64,000 bases of DNA. Origin: Lichenicoccus sp965276875. GTDB taxonomy: Bacteria; Pseudomonadota; Alphaproteobacteria; Acetobacterales; Acetobacteraceae. Both the position numbers and the translations under genes were made by a program. The stretch lies in NCBI RefSeq assembly GCF_965276875.1, contig NZ_OZ255701.1:2356001-2420000 (forward strand), read 5' to 3'. Positions 27,390-36,160 of this stretch are shown here, piece after piece. Each line of letters opens with the position of its first letter. The stretch's first letter is position 1. Below the pieces are notes generated by a model, which saw only the letters and a list, made by a program, of their open reading frames with translations, was not told the origin of the DNA and made no database searches.

Positions 27390-27400
27390 AGCGCCGTCGC

Positions 27401-28702
27401 CTAACGCGGTTCAGCGAGGGCCTGGGCGAGATCGGCCACGATATCGTCGATATGCTCGATGCCGATCGAGAGCCGCACATAGCCCGGTGACACCCCGGTC
27501 GCGAGTTGCTCATCCACGCTGAGCTGCGAATGCGTGGTGCTCGCGGGGTGGATCGCGAGCGAACGGGCGTCGCCGATATTGGCGACATGGTAGAACAGGC
27601 GCAGCCGGTCGATGAACCTGCGGCCGGCTTCGGCGCCGCCCTCAAGTTCGAAACCCAGCAGACCGCCTCTGCCGTTTCGCAGATACGTCTCGCTGCGTGA
27701 ACGTCCTACGCCTTCGGGATGGTGCGAGGGATGGATGACCTTCGTGACATTCGGGTGCCTGGACAGGAAGCGCGCCACCGCCTCGGCGTTTTCGGAGTGC
27801 GCCCGCATCCGCAGGGCCAAGGTTTCGATGCCTTGCAGCAGCAAAAAAGCGTTGAACGGCGACATCGCGCAGCCGAGGTCGCGCAGCAGCGTGGTGCGCG
27901 CCTTGAGAATATAGGCGATCGGCCCCAGCGGGGCGGCGGCCTCGGTCCAGATCGCCCCGTGATAGGAGGGCTCGGGCGTGTTCAGCGCAGGCTGGCGCTG
28001 CTTATGCGCCGCCCAGTCGAAGGCGCCCCCATCGACGATCAGGCCGCCGATCGAGGTGCCGTGACCGCCGAGATACTTTGTCGCGGAATAGACGACGATC
28101 GCCGCACCATGGTCGAACGGCCGCACCAGCAAGGGGGCTGCGGTATTGTCGACGATCAGCGGAATGCCCAGCGGCCGCCCAAGACCCGCGACCTCGCGGA
28201 TCGGAAAGCAACGCAACTTCGGATTGGGCAGCGTCTCGGCATACCAAGCGCGGGTGCGTGCGTCGCTGGCGCGCGGGAAGGCGTTCGGATCCTCCGGATC
28301 GACGAAGCGTGCCTCGATGCCCTGGTCGCGGAGCGTATTGGCGAACAGGTTCCAGGTGCCGCCATACAGGTCGGTCGAGGAGACAATGTTGTCGCCGGCG
28401 CGCGCCAGGTTCTGCACGCTCAGCGCCGAGGCCGCCTGGCCCGAGGCCAGCGCCAGGGCAGCGACACCGCCTTCAAGGGCCGCGACGCGCTTTTCCAGCA
28501 CGTCGTTGGTCGGGTTCATGATCCGCGTGTAGATGTTGCCCAGCTTCTGCAGCCCGAATAGGGCGGCCGCCGCCTCCGCGCTTTCGAACTGGTAGGAGGT
28601 GGTCTGGTAGATCGGCACCGCGACGGCGCCGGTGGCCGGGTCCGCCCGCCAGCCGGCATGTAGCGCCAGCGTTTCCGCCTTCATCCCTTGGGTCTCGCCC
28701 AT
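27401..28702 (-). CDS. metY: O-acetylhomoserine sulfhydrylase (Cys/Met metabolism PLP enzyme)
   Basis: This 433-residue PLP enzyme is of the MetY type: LHAGWRADPATGAVAVPIYQ at the start, YTRIMNPTNDVLEKRVAALE, the PLP lysine in VYSATKYLGGHGTSIGG and the C-terminal HSQLSVDEQLATGVSPGYVR. It makes homocysteine (or cysteine) from O-acetyl-homoserine/serine and sulfide. The start at 28702 has CGGGAGGCGAGAGCG directly upstream; ATG 28684 is an alternative. It converges on the aldo/keto reductase (11 bp apart) and diverges from the lipoprotein gene. Confidence 0.94.
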   Translation of the reverse strand: MGETQGMKAETLALHAGWRADPATGAVAVPIYQTTSYQFESAEAAAALFGLQKLGNIYTRIMNPTNDVLEKRVAALEGGVAALALASGQAASALSVQNLARAGDNIVSSTDLYGGTWNLFANTLRDQGIEARFVDPEDPNAFPRASDARTRAWYAETLPNPKLRCFPIREVAGLGRPLGIPLIVDNTAAPLLVRPFDHGAAIVVYSATKYLGGHGTSIGGLIVDGGAFDWAAHKQRQPALNTPEPSYHGAIWTEAAAPLGPIAYILKARTTLLRDLGCAMSPFNAFLLLQGIETLALRMRAHSENAEAVARFLSRHPNVTKVIHPSHHPEGVGRSRSETYLRNGRGGLLGFELEGGAEAGRRFIDRLRLFYHVANIGDARSLAIHPASTTHSQLSVDEQLATGVSPGYVRLSIGIEHIDDIVADLAQALAEPR

Positions 28703-28775
28703 CGCTCTCGCCTCCCGCTTACAATTCTTTATTCAACCGCCCGTAGCCGCCGGGCGTGCGCATCACTATTTCGGG

Positions 28776-28802
28776 TATAATGAGGCTGCCGACGTCGGCA
28801 GC
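28776..28802 (+). promoter_or_regulatory. TATAAT box with adjoining 18-bp perfect palindrome
   Basis: A consensus -10 hexamer TATAAT lies at 28776-28781. The perfect 18-bp palindrome GCTGCCGACGTCGGCAGC follows at 28785-28802, that is at the expected transcription start. No good -35 is visible upstream, which suggests an activator or an alternative sigma factor. The palindrome may be an operator or a 5' mRNA hairpin for the lipoprotein gene at 28824. Confidence 0.5.
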
Positions 28803-28823
28803 AATGCACAACGAGCTTCAAAC

Positions 28824-29582
28824 ATGGCACGCATCATAACCCGATCCGGTCTGGCCTGCCTCCCCGTGGTTCTGAGCCTGGGTGCGTGTGCCGTGGCACC
28901 ACCGACGGGGCCCAGCTTCGTCGCACTGCCGGGTGCCGGCAAGAGCTACGGCACCTTCGTCTCCGAGGACGAGACCTGCCGGCAGATTGCTCTCGGCCGT
29001 AGCGGCTATGTCCCTGGGACCACTGCCAACTCGACGGCGACCGGGGCCGTGGTCGGCACCGCGATCGGCGCAGGCGCCGGCGCCTTGCTGGGTGCCGCCG
29101 TCGGCGCGCCGGGCTTTGGTGCCGCGGCCGGAGCAGGCACCGGCCTGCTGACCGGCACCGCGGTCGGCGCCGACAACGGCGCCGTCTCCCAGGAAGGCGT
29201 GCAGGTCAACTACGATGCCGCCTATGCCCAGTGCATGGCCGCCTATGGCAACAAGGTGCCGCCGCCCGGCCAGATCGCCTCCTCCGCGGTCACCGACTAT
29301 GGCTACGCGTCTTACGGCTATCCCGCCTATGCCGATCTCTATGGTCCGGGTTGGGGCTGGGGCTGGGGTTGGGGCGGCTACGGTTGGGGCGGCTTCTACC
29401 CGGCATATTACGGGCTCGGCTTCTATGGTGGCGGCTTTTACGGGCGTGGCTTCTATGGGCGCGGCTTCTATGGACGCGGCTACTATGGGCATGGCTACTA
29501 CGGGCACGGAGATTACGGACATGGCGACTACGGGCACGGTGGAGGTTGGCATGGTGGCGGAGGCTTCCACGGCCATCGCTAA
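28824..29582 (+). CDS. Glycine-zipper lipoprotein with Gly/Tyr-rich tail
   Basis: The ATG at 28824 encodes 252 residues with a lipoprotein signal (SGLACLPVVLSLGACAV; lipobox LGAC, Cys near residue 20). A glycine-zipper membrane segment follows (GAVVGTAIGAGAGALLGAAV, about residues 76-95, and a second one after it). The C-terminal third is low complexity: GWGWGWGWGG, then repeated GFYGRG and YYGHG/DYGHG units ending in Gly/His. The glycine zipper resembles outer-membrane lipoproteins of the SlyB/YMGG type. The His/Gly repeats could bind metal (inference). Its stop overlaps the convergent otnK stop by four bases. Confidence 0.85.
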   Translation: MARIITRSGLACLPVVLSLGACAVAPPTGPSFVALPGAGKSYGTFVSEDETCRQIALGRSGYVPGTTANSTATGAVVGTAIGAGAGALLGAAVGAPGFGAAAGAGTGLLTGTAVGADNGAVSQEGVQVNYDAAYAQCMAAYGNKVPPPGQIASSAVTDYGYASYGYPAYADLYGPGWGWGWGWGGYGWGGFYPAYYGLGFYGGGFYGRGFYGRGFYGRGYYGHGYYGHGDYGHGDYGHGGGWHGGGGFHGHR

Positions 29583-30847
29583 GTCAACTGGAGCGCCCGT
29601 TCAAAGAAATCGTCACCGCCGAAATTCCCTGATTTGAGCGCGAGCCTCAGCCCGTTGTGAGGGCCGCCAACGCTGTGCAGCACCGGCACTCCCGGTGCAA
29701 TCGAGGTCCCGATCAGAAAGGCCTCGAGGCGAAGTCGGTCGACAACCGCGCCTGAGGTCTCGCCGCCAGCCACGATCAGGCGTCGGACCCCGGCTGCGAC
29801 GAGGCTCGCCGCGATTTCGGCGAACGCATGCTCGACGGCATGGCCAACTGCGGCACCGCCATGCTGCTCCTGCAAGGCACGCACGGATGCAGGCGTGTCG
29901 CTACTGGCGATCAGCACCGGACCGCCGTCGAGGCGCGCGCGGCCCCATTGCACTGCGTGATCGCGTGCCGCTTCTGGTTCCGCGAGTAGCCTGCCTGCGT
30001 CGAGATGCAGGCAGGCGATTTCCTGCTCAGCGCGCGCGATCTGCCGCAAGGTCGCGGCCGAGCAACTGCCGGCCAGGATCGCGGCCTTGCCGCCCGCTTC
30101 TCCCTGCGGCGCTGCCGCCCCCCCGCTCTGCGCCAGGCCGCGCGCCATCAGCGCCCGCGCCAGACTGGCGCCAAGGCCGGAGGCGCCGGTGGAGAGCGGG
30201 CCGTCCAGCGCCACCTCGGCGATCGCATCGAGATGGCGCGCGGCAACGGAGTCCACGATCGCCGCACCGGCGCCCCCCGACCGCGCCAGGGCCGCGCGCA
30301 CGGCGTCCGGGCCCTGCTCGACCACCGCCAGCGGCACCAGGATCACCGAATGGGCACTCTGCCTGCTCAGCACCCGCACCAGATCGGAGTCGCGCATCGG
30401 ATTGAGCGGATGGTCCTTGAGCGGGCTCTCCTGCAACAGCATGCTGCCGACGAACAGGTGCCCCTGATAGACGCTGCGGCCATTCTCGGGAAATGACGGA
30501 TTGACCAGCACCGTTCCGGCTCCCGCCTTGTCACGCAGCGCATCCAGCACCGGGCCGATGTTGCCCGCGTCGGTCGAATCGAACGTCGAGCAGATCTTGA
30601 ACAGCACGTGGCCCGCGCCCTGCGCGCGCAGCCATGTCTCGGCCTCCAGCGACTGCCTCACCGCCTCAGCGGGCGCAATCGAGCGGCTCTTCAGCGACAC
30701 CACCACCGCGTCCGTCTCCGGCAGTCGGGCTACGTCGTGTGGCACGCCGATTGTCTGCAGCGTGCGCAGCCCGGCGAGCGACAGCATGCTCGCGAGATCG
30801 GAGGCACCCGTATAGTCGTCGGCGATGCAGCCGAGCACGATGCGCAT
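29579..30847 (-). CDS. otnK: 3-oxo-tetronate 4-kinase
   Basis: The ATG at 30847 (TGATG junction with otnI) gives 422 residues. The start RIVLGCIADDYTGASDLASM is the DUF1537 four-carbon-acid-sugar kinase signature, followed by FKICSTFDSTDAGNIGPVLD and by the nucleotide-binding domain with GGETSGAVVDRL and PGVPVLHSVG. OtnK phosphorylates 3-oxo-tetronate. The longer frame upstream lies within otnI. Confidence 0.93.
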   Translation of the reverse strand: MRIVLGCIADDYTGASDLASMLSLAGLRTLQTIGVPHDVARLPETDAVVVSLKSRSIAPAEAVRQSLEAETWLRAQGAGHVLFKICSTFDSTDAGNIGPVLDALRDKAGAGTVLVNPSFPENGRSVYQGHLFVGSMLLQESPLKDHPLNPMRDSDLVRVLSRQSAHSVILVPLAVVEQGPDAVRAALARSGGAGAAIVDSVAARHLDAIAEVALDGPLSTGASGLGASLARALMARGLAQSGGAAAPQGEAGGKAAILAGSCSAATLRQIARAEQEIACLHLDAGRLLAEPEAARDHAVQWGRARLDGGPVLIASSDTPASVRALQEQHGGAAVGHAVEHAFAEIAASLVAAGVRRLIVAGGETSGAVVDRLRLEAFLIGTSIAPGVPVLHSVGGPHNGLRLALKSGNFGGDDFFERALQLT

Positions 30848-31647
30848 CAGCCGCGGCCCGTCGTGGCGCCCGGGGCTGCATAGGGCCTGAACCAGCCAAG
30901 CCCGTCGCGCGTGGCGGCGCGCGGACGATATTCGCAGCCGACAAAGCCGCCGTAGCCGAGACGGTCGAGTTCGCCGAACAGGAACGGCCAATTCAGCTCC
31001 TCATTGTCCGGCTCGTGCCTGGACGGGACGCTGGCGACCTGGATGTGTCCGGTGATGGGCAGCAGCCGGCGCAGCGCCATGGTCACATCGCCATGCATGA
31101 TCTGGTGGTGATACAGGTCGAACTGCAGCTTCACCCGGCTCGGTCCCGTCTCCGCGATGATCCGCTCGGCCATACCGAAATGATTGAGGAAATAGCCAGG
31201 CATGTCGCGGCTGTTGATCGGCTCCAGCAGCAGATCAATGCCGTCCCCGGCCAGTTGCTCGGCGCAGTATCGCACGGCGTTGCGATAGGTGCTGCCGGCT
31301 TCGGGATCGGACGCCGGCGCGAGCCCGGCCATCAGGTGTAGCCGGCCGACGCCGGTCGCCTGCGCGTAGTCACGCGCGCGCGCCACGGAATCGCGCAATT
31401 CCGCCTGCCGCGACGGCAGGGCTGCCAAGCCGCGATCGCCTGCCGCCCAGTCGCCGGGCGGCAGGTTGAACAGAGCGACGGTGAGTTCGTTGCGGAGCAC
31501 CCGCTCGGCCACTGCCTCGGGCGTGTGGTCATACGGAAACAGGAATTCCACCGCATCGAAGCCGGCCTCGGCGGCGGCGTCGAAGCGGTCGAGGAACTCA
31601 TGCTCGGTGAACATCATCGTCAGGTTCGCGGCGAAATCCGGCATCAT
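30847..31647 (-). CDS. otnI: 2-oxo-tetronate isomerase (hydroxypyruvate-isomerase family)
   Basis: This 266-residue TIM-barrel isomerase starts MMPDFAANLTMMFTEHEFLD and shows FDAVEFLFPYDHTPEAVAER, LLLEPINSRDMPGYFL, KLQFDLYHHQIMHGDV and FVGCEYRPRAATRDGLGWF. The metal and catalytic Glu/Asp/His residues of the Hyi/OtnI family are in these blocks. It interconverts 2-oxo- and 3-oxo-tetronate. It is coupled to otnK by a 1-bp overlap and to ltnD by ATGA. Confidence 0.92.
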   Translation of the reverse strand: MMPDFAANLTMMFTEHEFLDRFDAAAEAGFDAVEFLFPYDHTPEAVAERVLRNELTVALFNLPPGDWAAGDRGLAALPSRQAELRDSVARARDYAQATGVGRLHLMAGLAPASDPEAGSTYRNAVRYCAEQLAGDGIDLLLEPINSRDMPGYFLNHFGMAERIIAETGPSRVKLQFDLYHHQIMHGDVTMALRRLLPITGHIQVASVPSRHEPDNEELNWPFLFGELDRLGYGGFVGCEYRPRAATRDGLGWFRPYAAPGATTGRG

Positions 31648-32552
31648 GCAGGCTCCTTGGCGGGTAGCTTCAGTCCCGCGAGCTGCGCATAGAGCCGTGC
31701 GACGGAAGAGTCGTCATCGCGGCCCATGCCGGCGGCGGCGGTCATCAGATACATCTGCAACGCCGCACCCGCGATCGGCACCGGGAACTGCGCCTCGCGC
31801 GCCATGTCGAGCACGATGCCGAGATCCTTGGTGAAGATGTCAATCGCGCTCTTCGGGCTGTAGTCGCCCTCCAGCACGTGCGGAATGCGATTTTCGAACA
31901 TCCAGGAACTGCCGGCCGAACGCGTGATGACCTCATACACGCGCGCGAGATCGAGACCTTGCCGCGCGGCGAACGCGATCGCCTCGCAGGCGGCGGCAAT
32001 GTGCACACCGGCGAGCAGCTGGTTGACCATCTTGAACGCCGCACCCTGGCCGGCCTCGGCGCCGAGCTCGTAGAGCGTGCCGCATAGGGCATCGAGCGCT
32101 GGGCGCGCGCACGCGAACGCCGCCTCGCTGCCGGAGGCCATCATCGTCAGGCTGCCGTCCGCCGCCCGCGCCGCGCCGCCGCTCATCGGCGCATCGAGAA
32201 AATGCCGGCCGCCTGTCTCCAGCCGCGCGCACAGGCTGCGTGCCATCTCCGGCGCCATCGTCGCCGACGAGATGAACACGGCACCTTCCGGCATGCTCTC
32301 GGCGCAGCCGTCAGGCCCGAACAGCACCGCCTCGGTTTGCGCTGCATTGACCACCGCGGCGATCACCGAATGGGCATCATGCGCGGCCTCCGCCGGGCTC
32401 GCGGCAACCCTGCCGCCCGACTGCGCAAGGCGCTCGCCTGCCGCCGTCGCCACATCGAAGCCGGTGACGGTAAAGCCGCCCCGGATCAGCGACTGCGCCA
32501 TCCCCAGCCCCATCGAGCCCAACCCGATGACCGCCGCGCGTTGACTGGTCAT
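31644..32552 (-). CDS. ltnD: L-threonate dehydrogenase-type beta-hydroxyacid dehydrogenase
   Basis: This 302-residue NAD-dependent enzyme has the Rossmann motif VIGLGSMGLGMAQSLIRGG (residues 8-26), the substrate loop FLDAPMSGGAARAADGSLT and the catalytic Lys in GAAFKMVNQLLAGVHIAA. This matches the 3-hydroxyisobutyrate-dehydrogenase superfamily and, by context with otnI/otnK/otnC, LtnD, which oxidises L-threonate to 2-oxo-tetronate. It starts only 15 bp from the divergent otnC gene. Confidence 0.88.
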   Translation of the reverse strand: MTSQRAAVIGLGSMGLGMAQSLIRGGFTVTGFDVATAAGERLAQSGGRVAASPAEAAHDAHSVIAAVVNAAQTEAVLFGPDGCAESMPEGAVFISSATMAPEMARSLCARLETGGRHFLDAPMSGGAARAADGSLTMMASGSEAAFACARPALDALCGTLYELGAEAGQGAAFKMVNQLLAGVHIAAACEAIAFAARQGLDLARVYEVITRSAGSSWMFENRIPHVLEGDYSPKSAIDIFTKDLGIVLDMAREAQFPVPIAGAALQMYLMTAAAGMGRDDDSSVARLYAQLAGLKLPAKEPA

Positions 32553-32567
32553 GGAAAATTCCTTTCA

Positions 32568-33233
32568 ATGCCTGTCATGAACGCGTCCGAGAGAAAATCG
32601 CGAGAACAGATCTGCCTGTTTGCGAGGTCGCTGTTCGAACGCGGGCTGACCGCGGGATCGTCCGGCAATATCAGTCTGCGCCTGGATGATGGTTGCTGGC
32701 TGATGACGCCGACCAATACCTCGATGGGATTCCTCGATCCGGCGCGCCTGTCGCGGCTCGACGCGCAGGGCGATCTGGTTTCCGGCGATCCGCCAAGCAA
32801 GGAGTTGCCGCTGCATCAGGCGCTCTACGACACGCGTGCGGGTGCTGGTGCCATCGTCCATCTGCATTCCGTGCATTCGGTTGCGGTCTCCATGCTGCCG
32901 GAGATCGATCCCCGATCGGTGCTGCCGCCGCTGACCGCCTATTCCGTCATGCGGGTCGGTGCCGTTGCCCTGGTCCCCTATTACCGTCCCGGCGACTCGG
33001 CGGTCGCGGGCGCGATCCGCGGCCTCGCCGGCCGTCACAGCGCGGTGCTGCTGGCCAATCATGGCCCGGTGGTTGCAGGCTCGACGCTTGAGGCCGCCAT
33101 GCATGCCACCGAAGAACTCGAAGAGACCGCGCGGCTGTATCTTCTCCTGCGCGGCCTCAACCCGCGCCTGCTTTCGCAGGCGCAAGTCGATGACTTGGTC
33201 GCGCATTTCGGCCTTGAGCCTCACCGCACGTAG
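32568..33233 (+). CDS. otnC: 3-oxo-tetronate 4-phosphate decarboxylase (class II aldolase family)
   Basis: The ATG at 32568 gives 221 residues; ATG 32577 is an alternative. The class II aldolase/adducin fold is shown by LTAGSSGNISLRLDDGCWLM, the metal-binding IVHLHSVHSVAVSML pair of histidines, the PYYRPGD loop and LLANHGPVVAGSTLEAAM. OtnC decarboxylates 3-oxo-tetronate 4-phosphate to dihydroxyacetone phosphate, which joins glycolysis and the GlpD product. Unlike usual otn operons it is divergent from ltnD with a 15-bp gap, so its promoter must lie inside ltnD. The 3' end overlaps the SDR gene by 13 bp. Confidence 0.92.
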   Translation: MPVMNASERKSREQICLFARSLFERGLTAGSSGNISLRLDDGCWLMTPTNTSMGFLDPARLSRLDAQGDLVSGDPPSKELPLHQALYDTRAGAGAIVHLHSVHSVAVSMLPEIDPRSVLPPLTAYSVMRVGAVALVPYYRPGDSAVAGAIRGLAGRHSAVLLANHGPVVAGSTLEAAMHATEELEETARLYLLLRGLNPRLLSQAQVDDLVAHFGLEPHRT

Positions 33234-34108
33234 CGCCGCCAATTGTGCTTTTCGACGAAGCCCAGCATCTCGCGCGCGCGCCGGTTGGAGAACAGGCTCT
33301 CGAACTCGCCGAGTTCGCGTCGGACCGGCACATCCGGATAGTAGCGACGCAGGAGCTCGGCGGTCGGCAGGTCTGATGAGCTGTGGTCGTTGGCGGCGTT
33401 GAACACCTGATAGCCGAGACCGTCTGTCTCTATGCCGAGGCGGACGATTTCGCCCAGGTCGCGCGCATCGACATAGCTCCAGGCGATTTTCTTGCGGAAA
33501 TCAGGCTTTGCAAACCAGCCGGGGAATAGTTCGTATTCATGCGGCTCGATGACATTACCGATACGCAGCGCGTAGATGTCCGCGCCTGATCGCAGCGCAA
33601 AACCGCGGGCGGTGCGCTCGTTGCAGATCTTGGACAGCGCGTAGCTGTCCATCGGATCGACGGGATAGTCCTCATCGAGCGGGAAATACTCCGGCTGCCG
33701 AGGGGTATTGGCAAACACGATACCGTAGGTGGTCTCGCTGGAGGCAATGATCACCTTCGGGATGCCAAGCTTTGTTGCCGCGTCGAGCACGTTGTAGGTG
33801 CCCATGACGTTAATGCGGTAGACCTCGTTGTCCGGCACGATCATCACGCGCGGGATCGCCGCGAAATGCACCACCGCGTCGATCTTTTCCGGTCGCAAAT
33901 CCGGATCGAACTCGTGCAGGCCGGTATAGGACGAGAAGGCGTTGAACAACTGGCCGGCATCGGTGATGTCGGTAATCAGCGTGCGCACGGCGGGATTATC
34001 GAGCGGTCTGGTGTCGATGTTGAGCACCCGGTAGCCCTGCTCGACCAGATATTGGACGACATGGCGGCCAGCCTTGCCGCTGCCGCCTGTGAACAGAATA
34101 CGCTTCAT
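33221..34108 (-). CDS. NAD-dependent extended SDR (epimerase/dehydratase family)
   Basis: This 295-residue protein has the NAD motif RILFTGGSGKAGRHVVQYL (residues 3-21), AVVHFAAIPRV, the catalytic Ser/Thr of ASSETTYGIV and the YALSK motif (Tyr-x3-Lys). It belongs with the extended SDRs that act on sugars or sugar acids. Given the tetronate genes it could be a sugar or sugar-acid dehydrogenase feeding the otn pathway, with a role comparable to DenD (inference). It is separated by 16 bp from the transporter binding-protein gene and probably belongs to the same transcript. Confidence 0.85.
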   Translation of the reverse strand: MKRILFTGGSGKAGRHVVQYLVEQGYRVLNIDTRPLDNPAVRTLITDITDAGQLFNAFSSYTGLHEFDPDLRPEKIDAVVHFAAIPRVMIVPDNEVYRINVMGTYNVLDAATKLGIPKVIIASSETTYGIVFANTPRQPEYFPLDEDYPVDPMDSYALSKICNERTARGFALRSGADIYALRIGNVIEPHEYELFPGWFAKPDFRKKIAWSYVDARDLGEIVRLGIETDGLGYQVFNAANDHSSSDLPTAELLRRYYPDVPVRRELGEFESLFSNRRAREMLGFVEKHNWRRYVR

Positions 34109-34124
34109 GCGGGGTGATCCTCCT

Positions 34125-35126
34125 TTAGAACTGATAATTGTCGATGTTCGCCTTGGTAAAGATCAGCGGCTTGCTGAACACGATGACACGATTCTTGGCG
34201 GTGAAGGTTCCGAGCGAGCCCGCGGTGAAGGTGCTGTTCGGGCCGATCGCCTTGTTGGCGGCGAGACGCGCCACATACATCACCAGCATGCCTTCCTTGA
34301 CCTCGTCCCAGAGCGGGCTCTCGCGAATGATGCCAGCCTTGACATATTGCCTGATCGAATCCGGGTCGCTGCAGCCGGTCACGAAAACCTTTCCGGTCTT
34401 GCCGAGCTTTTGTGCCGCCGCCGCGGCACCGACTTCGGCGGCGCCGTCAGGAGCGATGATGCCGGTGACATCCGGGTTGGCCTGCAGGATGTTCAGCCCC
34501 GCGGTCAGCGACTGCGACGGGCTCGACTGGCCATATTGCGTGGTGACGATGGTCATCTTCGGATAGGCGCTGGTCATGTAGGCCTTCAGCGCCTTGATCC
34601 ACTCGTTCTGGATCGTGGCATCCGGCGTCGAGGACAGAATCGCGACCTTGGCGTCGGCGCCGGCATATTTGGCAACGCCGTCGACCAGCGCCTTGCCGAG
34701 CGCGTCATAGGCGGTGTTCTGGATGAAGAAGTCGCGCGCGTCCGGCGCCACGTCGCTGTCGTAGGAGACCACCTTGATGCCCTGCTTCATCGCCCGCTTC
34801 AGCGCCGGCGCAAGCTGCGTCGGGTTGTTTGAGGTGGTGGTGATGACGTCGAAGCGACGTGCGATCAGGCTGTTGAAGACGTCTACCTGGCCTTGCGCCG
34901 AGGCGGTCACCGGGCCGGTATAGAGAAACTTGATGTTGAGCAGCTTGGCCGCTTCCTTCGCACCCTTCTCGTTTGCCTTGAACACCGAAAGCCCGACCAG
35001 CTTGGGCACCATCGCCACGTGGATCGACTTGCTGGTGTCGATCGCCTCGGCGCGCGCGGTGGCGAAGCCGGCGAACAGCAGGGGTGCCGCGAGCAGGGTG
35101 GCCCGTAAGGACTGTGATTTGGTCAT
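34125..35126 (-). CDS. Sugar ABC transporter periplasmic binding protein (ribose/AI-2 type)
   Basis: The ATG at 35126 (behind GGGAG) gives 333 residues; the TTG at 35135 is less likely. A Sec signal peptide (LRATLLAAPLLFAGFATARA) precedes a periplasmic-binding-protein-like domain of the RbsB/LsrB class: IHVAMVPKLVGLSVFKANEK, FDVITTTSNNPTQLAPALKR, VVSYDSDVAPDARDFFIQNT and VTGIIAPDGAAEVGAAAAAQ. The ligand is likely an acid sugar or polyol that feeds the adjacent otn enzymes (inference). Confidence 0.9.
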   Translation of the reverse strand: MTKSQSLRATLLAAPLLFAGFATARAEAIDTSKSIHVAMVPKLVGLSVFKANEKGAKEAAKLLNIKFLYTGPVTASAQGQVDVFNSLIARRFDVITTTSNNPTQLAPALKRAMKQGIKVVSYDSDVAPDARDFFIQNTAYDALGKALVDGVAKYAGADAKVAILSSTPDATIQNEWIKALKAYMTSAYPKMTIVTTQYGQSSPSQSLTAGLNILQANPDVTGIIAPDGAAEVGAAAAAQKLGKTGKVFVTGCSDPDSIRQYVKAGIIRESPLWDEVKEGMLVMYVARLAANKAIGPNSTFTAGSLGTFTAKNRVIVFSKPLIFTKANIDNYQF

Positions 35127-35149
35127 GTCTCCCAATCTCTTCTTTTGGT

Positions 35150-36160
35150 TCAGGGTTGCACACGAGCTCGCGCGGCGCGCAACCGGGTCATCACCCCAGA
35201 GAAAGCGAGGGCGAAGCCGGTGCCGCGTCCGGCGAGCGTGTTCTTGAGCGCGATCGCGCCGAGCAGGATGGCTCCCGTCAGCATCGTCGTCAGCATGTCG
35301 GAGAAGCCTGCGATCAGCATGCCCTGGCGCACGAAGCCGAGCACCAGCACGGCAACGACGACGCCCGCGATGGAGCCTTCGCCACCAAAGATGCTGACTC
35401 CGCCGAGCACCACCATGGTGATCGTGGTGAGCAGCAGGACGCTGCCCATGTCGGCGCGCACGGCGCTGTAATAGGCGGCAAGCACGATGCCCGCGAGCGC
35501 CGCCATGGCGCCGCTGATGCTGTAGGCGCCGATCAGGACGCGCGCGACCCGCACGCCGCTATAGGAAGCCGCATCGCTGTTGTAGCCGACCATCACTACC
35601 TTGCGGCCGAAGGCGCTGCGCGACAGCAGCAGCCCGAAGACCACGGCAAGGGCTGCGAACAGCAGGATCTGGAACGGCAGGATGCCGGCCAGCGCCCCGA
35701 GCCCAAGCGCATTGAAGCCGCCCGGAAAGCCGGATGGCGGATTGTCGCCGGCGAGCGCGGTCGCGAGACTTCCATAGATGAAGCTGGTGGCGAGTGTCGC
35801 AATCAGTGGCTCCACCTTGAGCCGGGTGATGATCAGGCCGTTGATCGTGCCCAGGCCGGCGCCGGCGAGGATGCCGATTGCGGCCGCAAGCCAGATCGAC
35901 AGATGCAGCCCCGACCAGAGTTCGGCCATCACCACCGCGGCCAAACCCGCGGTGGCGCCGACCGAGAGGTCGATGCCGCCGGTGAGGATGACGGTGGACA
36001 GACCGAGTGCCACCAGTCCGAACGGCAGGAAGCTTTCGGTCAGCGCCAGAAAGCCGCTGAAACCCGGATAGAAGCCGTCGACCCCGGCGATCAGGCCGGC
36101 GAGCAGGACCACCAGCAGGGCGAGCAGCGCACGCGTCCAGTTCATGCCACCCACTTTCAT
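35150..36160 (-). CDS. Sugar ABC transporter permease (RbsC type), second copy
   Basis: This 336-residue permease has about eight to ten hydrophobic segments and the RbsC/BPD_transp_2 motifs LSTVILTGGIDLSVGATAG and GLGTINGLIITRLKVEPLIA. It partners with the permease encoded immediately upstream (ATGA overlap at 36157-36160) as a heterodimeric channel. It is 23 bp from the binding-protein gene. Confidence 0.92.
   Translation of the reverse strand: MKVGGMNWTRALLALLVVLLAGLIAGVDGFYPGFSGFLALTESFLPFGLVALGLSTVILTGGIDLSVGATAGLAAVVMAELWSGLHLSIWLAAAIGILAGAGLGTINGLIITRLKVEPLIATLATSFIYGSLATALAGDNPPSGFPGGFNALGLGALAGILPFQILLFAALAVVFGLLLSRSAFGRKVVMVGYNSDAASYSGVRVARVLIGAYSISGAMAALAGIVLAAYYSAVRADMGSVLLLTTITMVVLGGVSIFGGEGSIAGVVVAVLVLGFVRQGMLIAGFSDMLTTMLTGAILLGAIALKNTLAGRGTGFALAFSGVMTRLRAARARVQP

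Noticed and set aside
28703..28800. Possible SAM-type riboswitch in the metY leader (hairpin CGCCCG/CGGGCG at 28738-28756)
   Set aside because: The hairpin is real but I could not match any SAM riboswitch core, so only the promoter/palindrome on the other strand is reported.
28824..29582. Antisense 252-codon frame rich in Val/Ala/Thr opposite the lipoprotein gene
   Set aside because: Low-complexity mirror of the glycine-rich repeats; no independent support.
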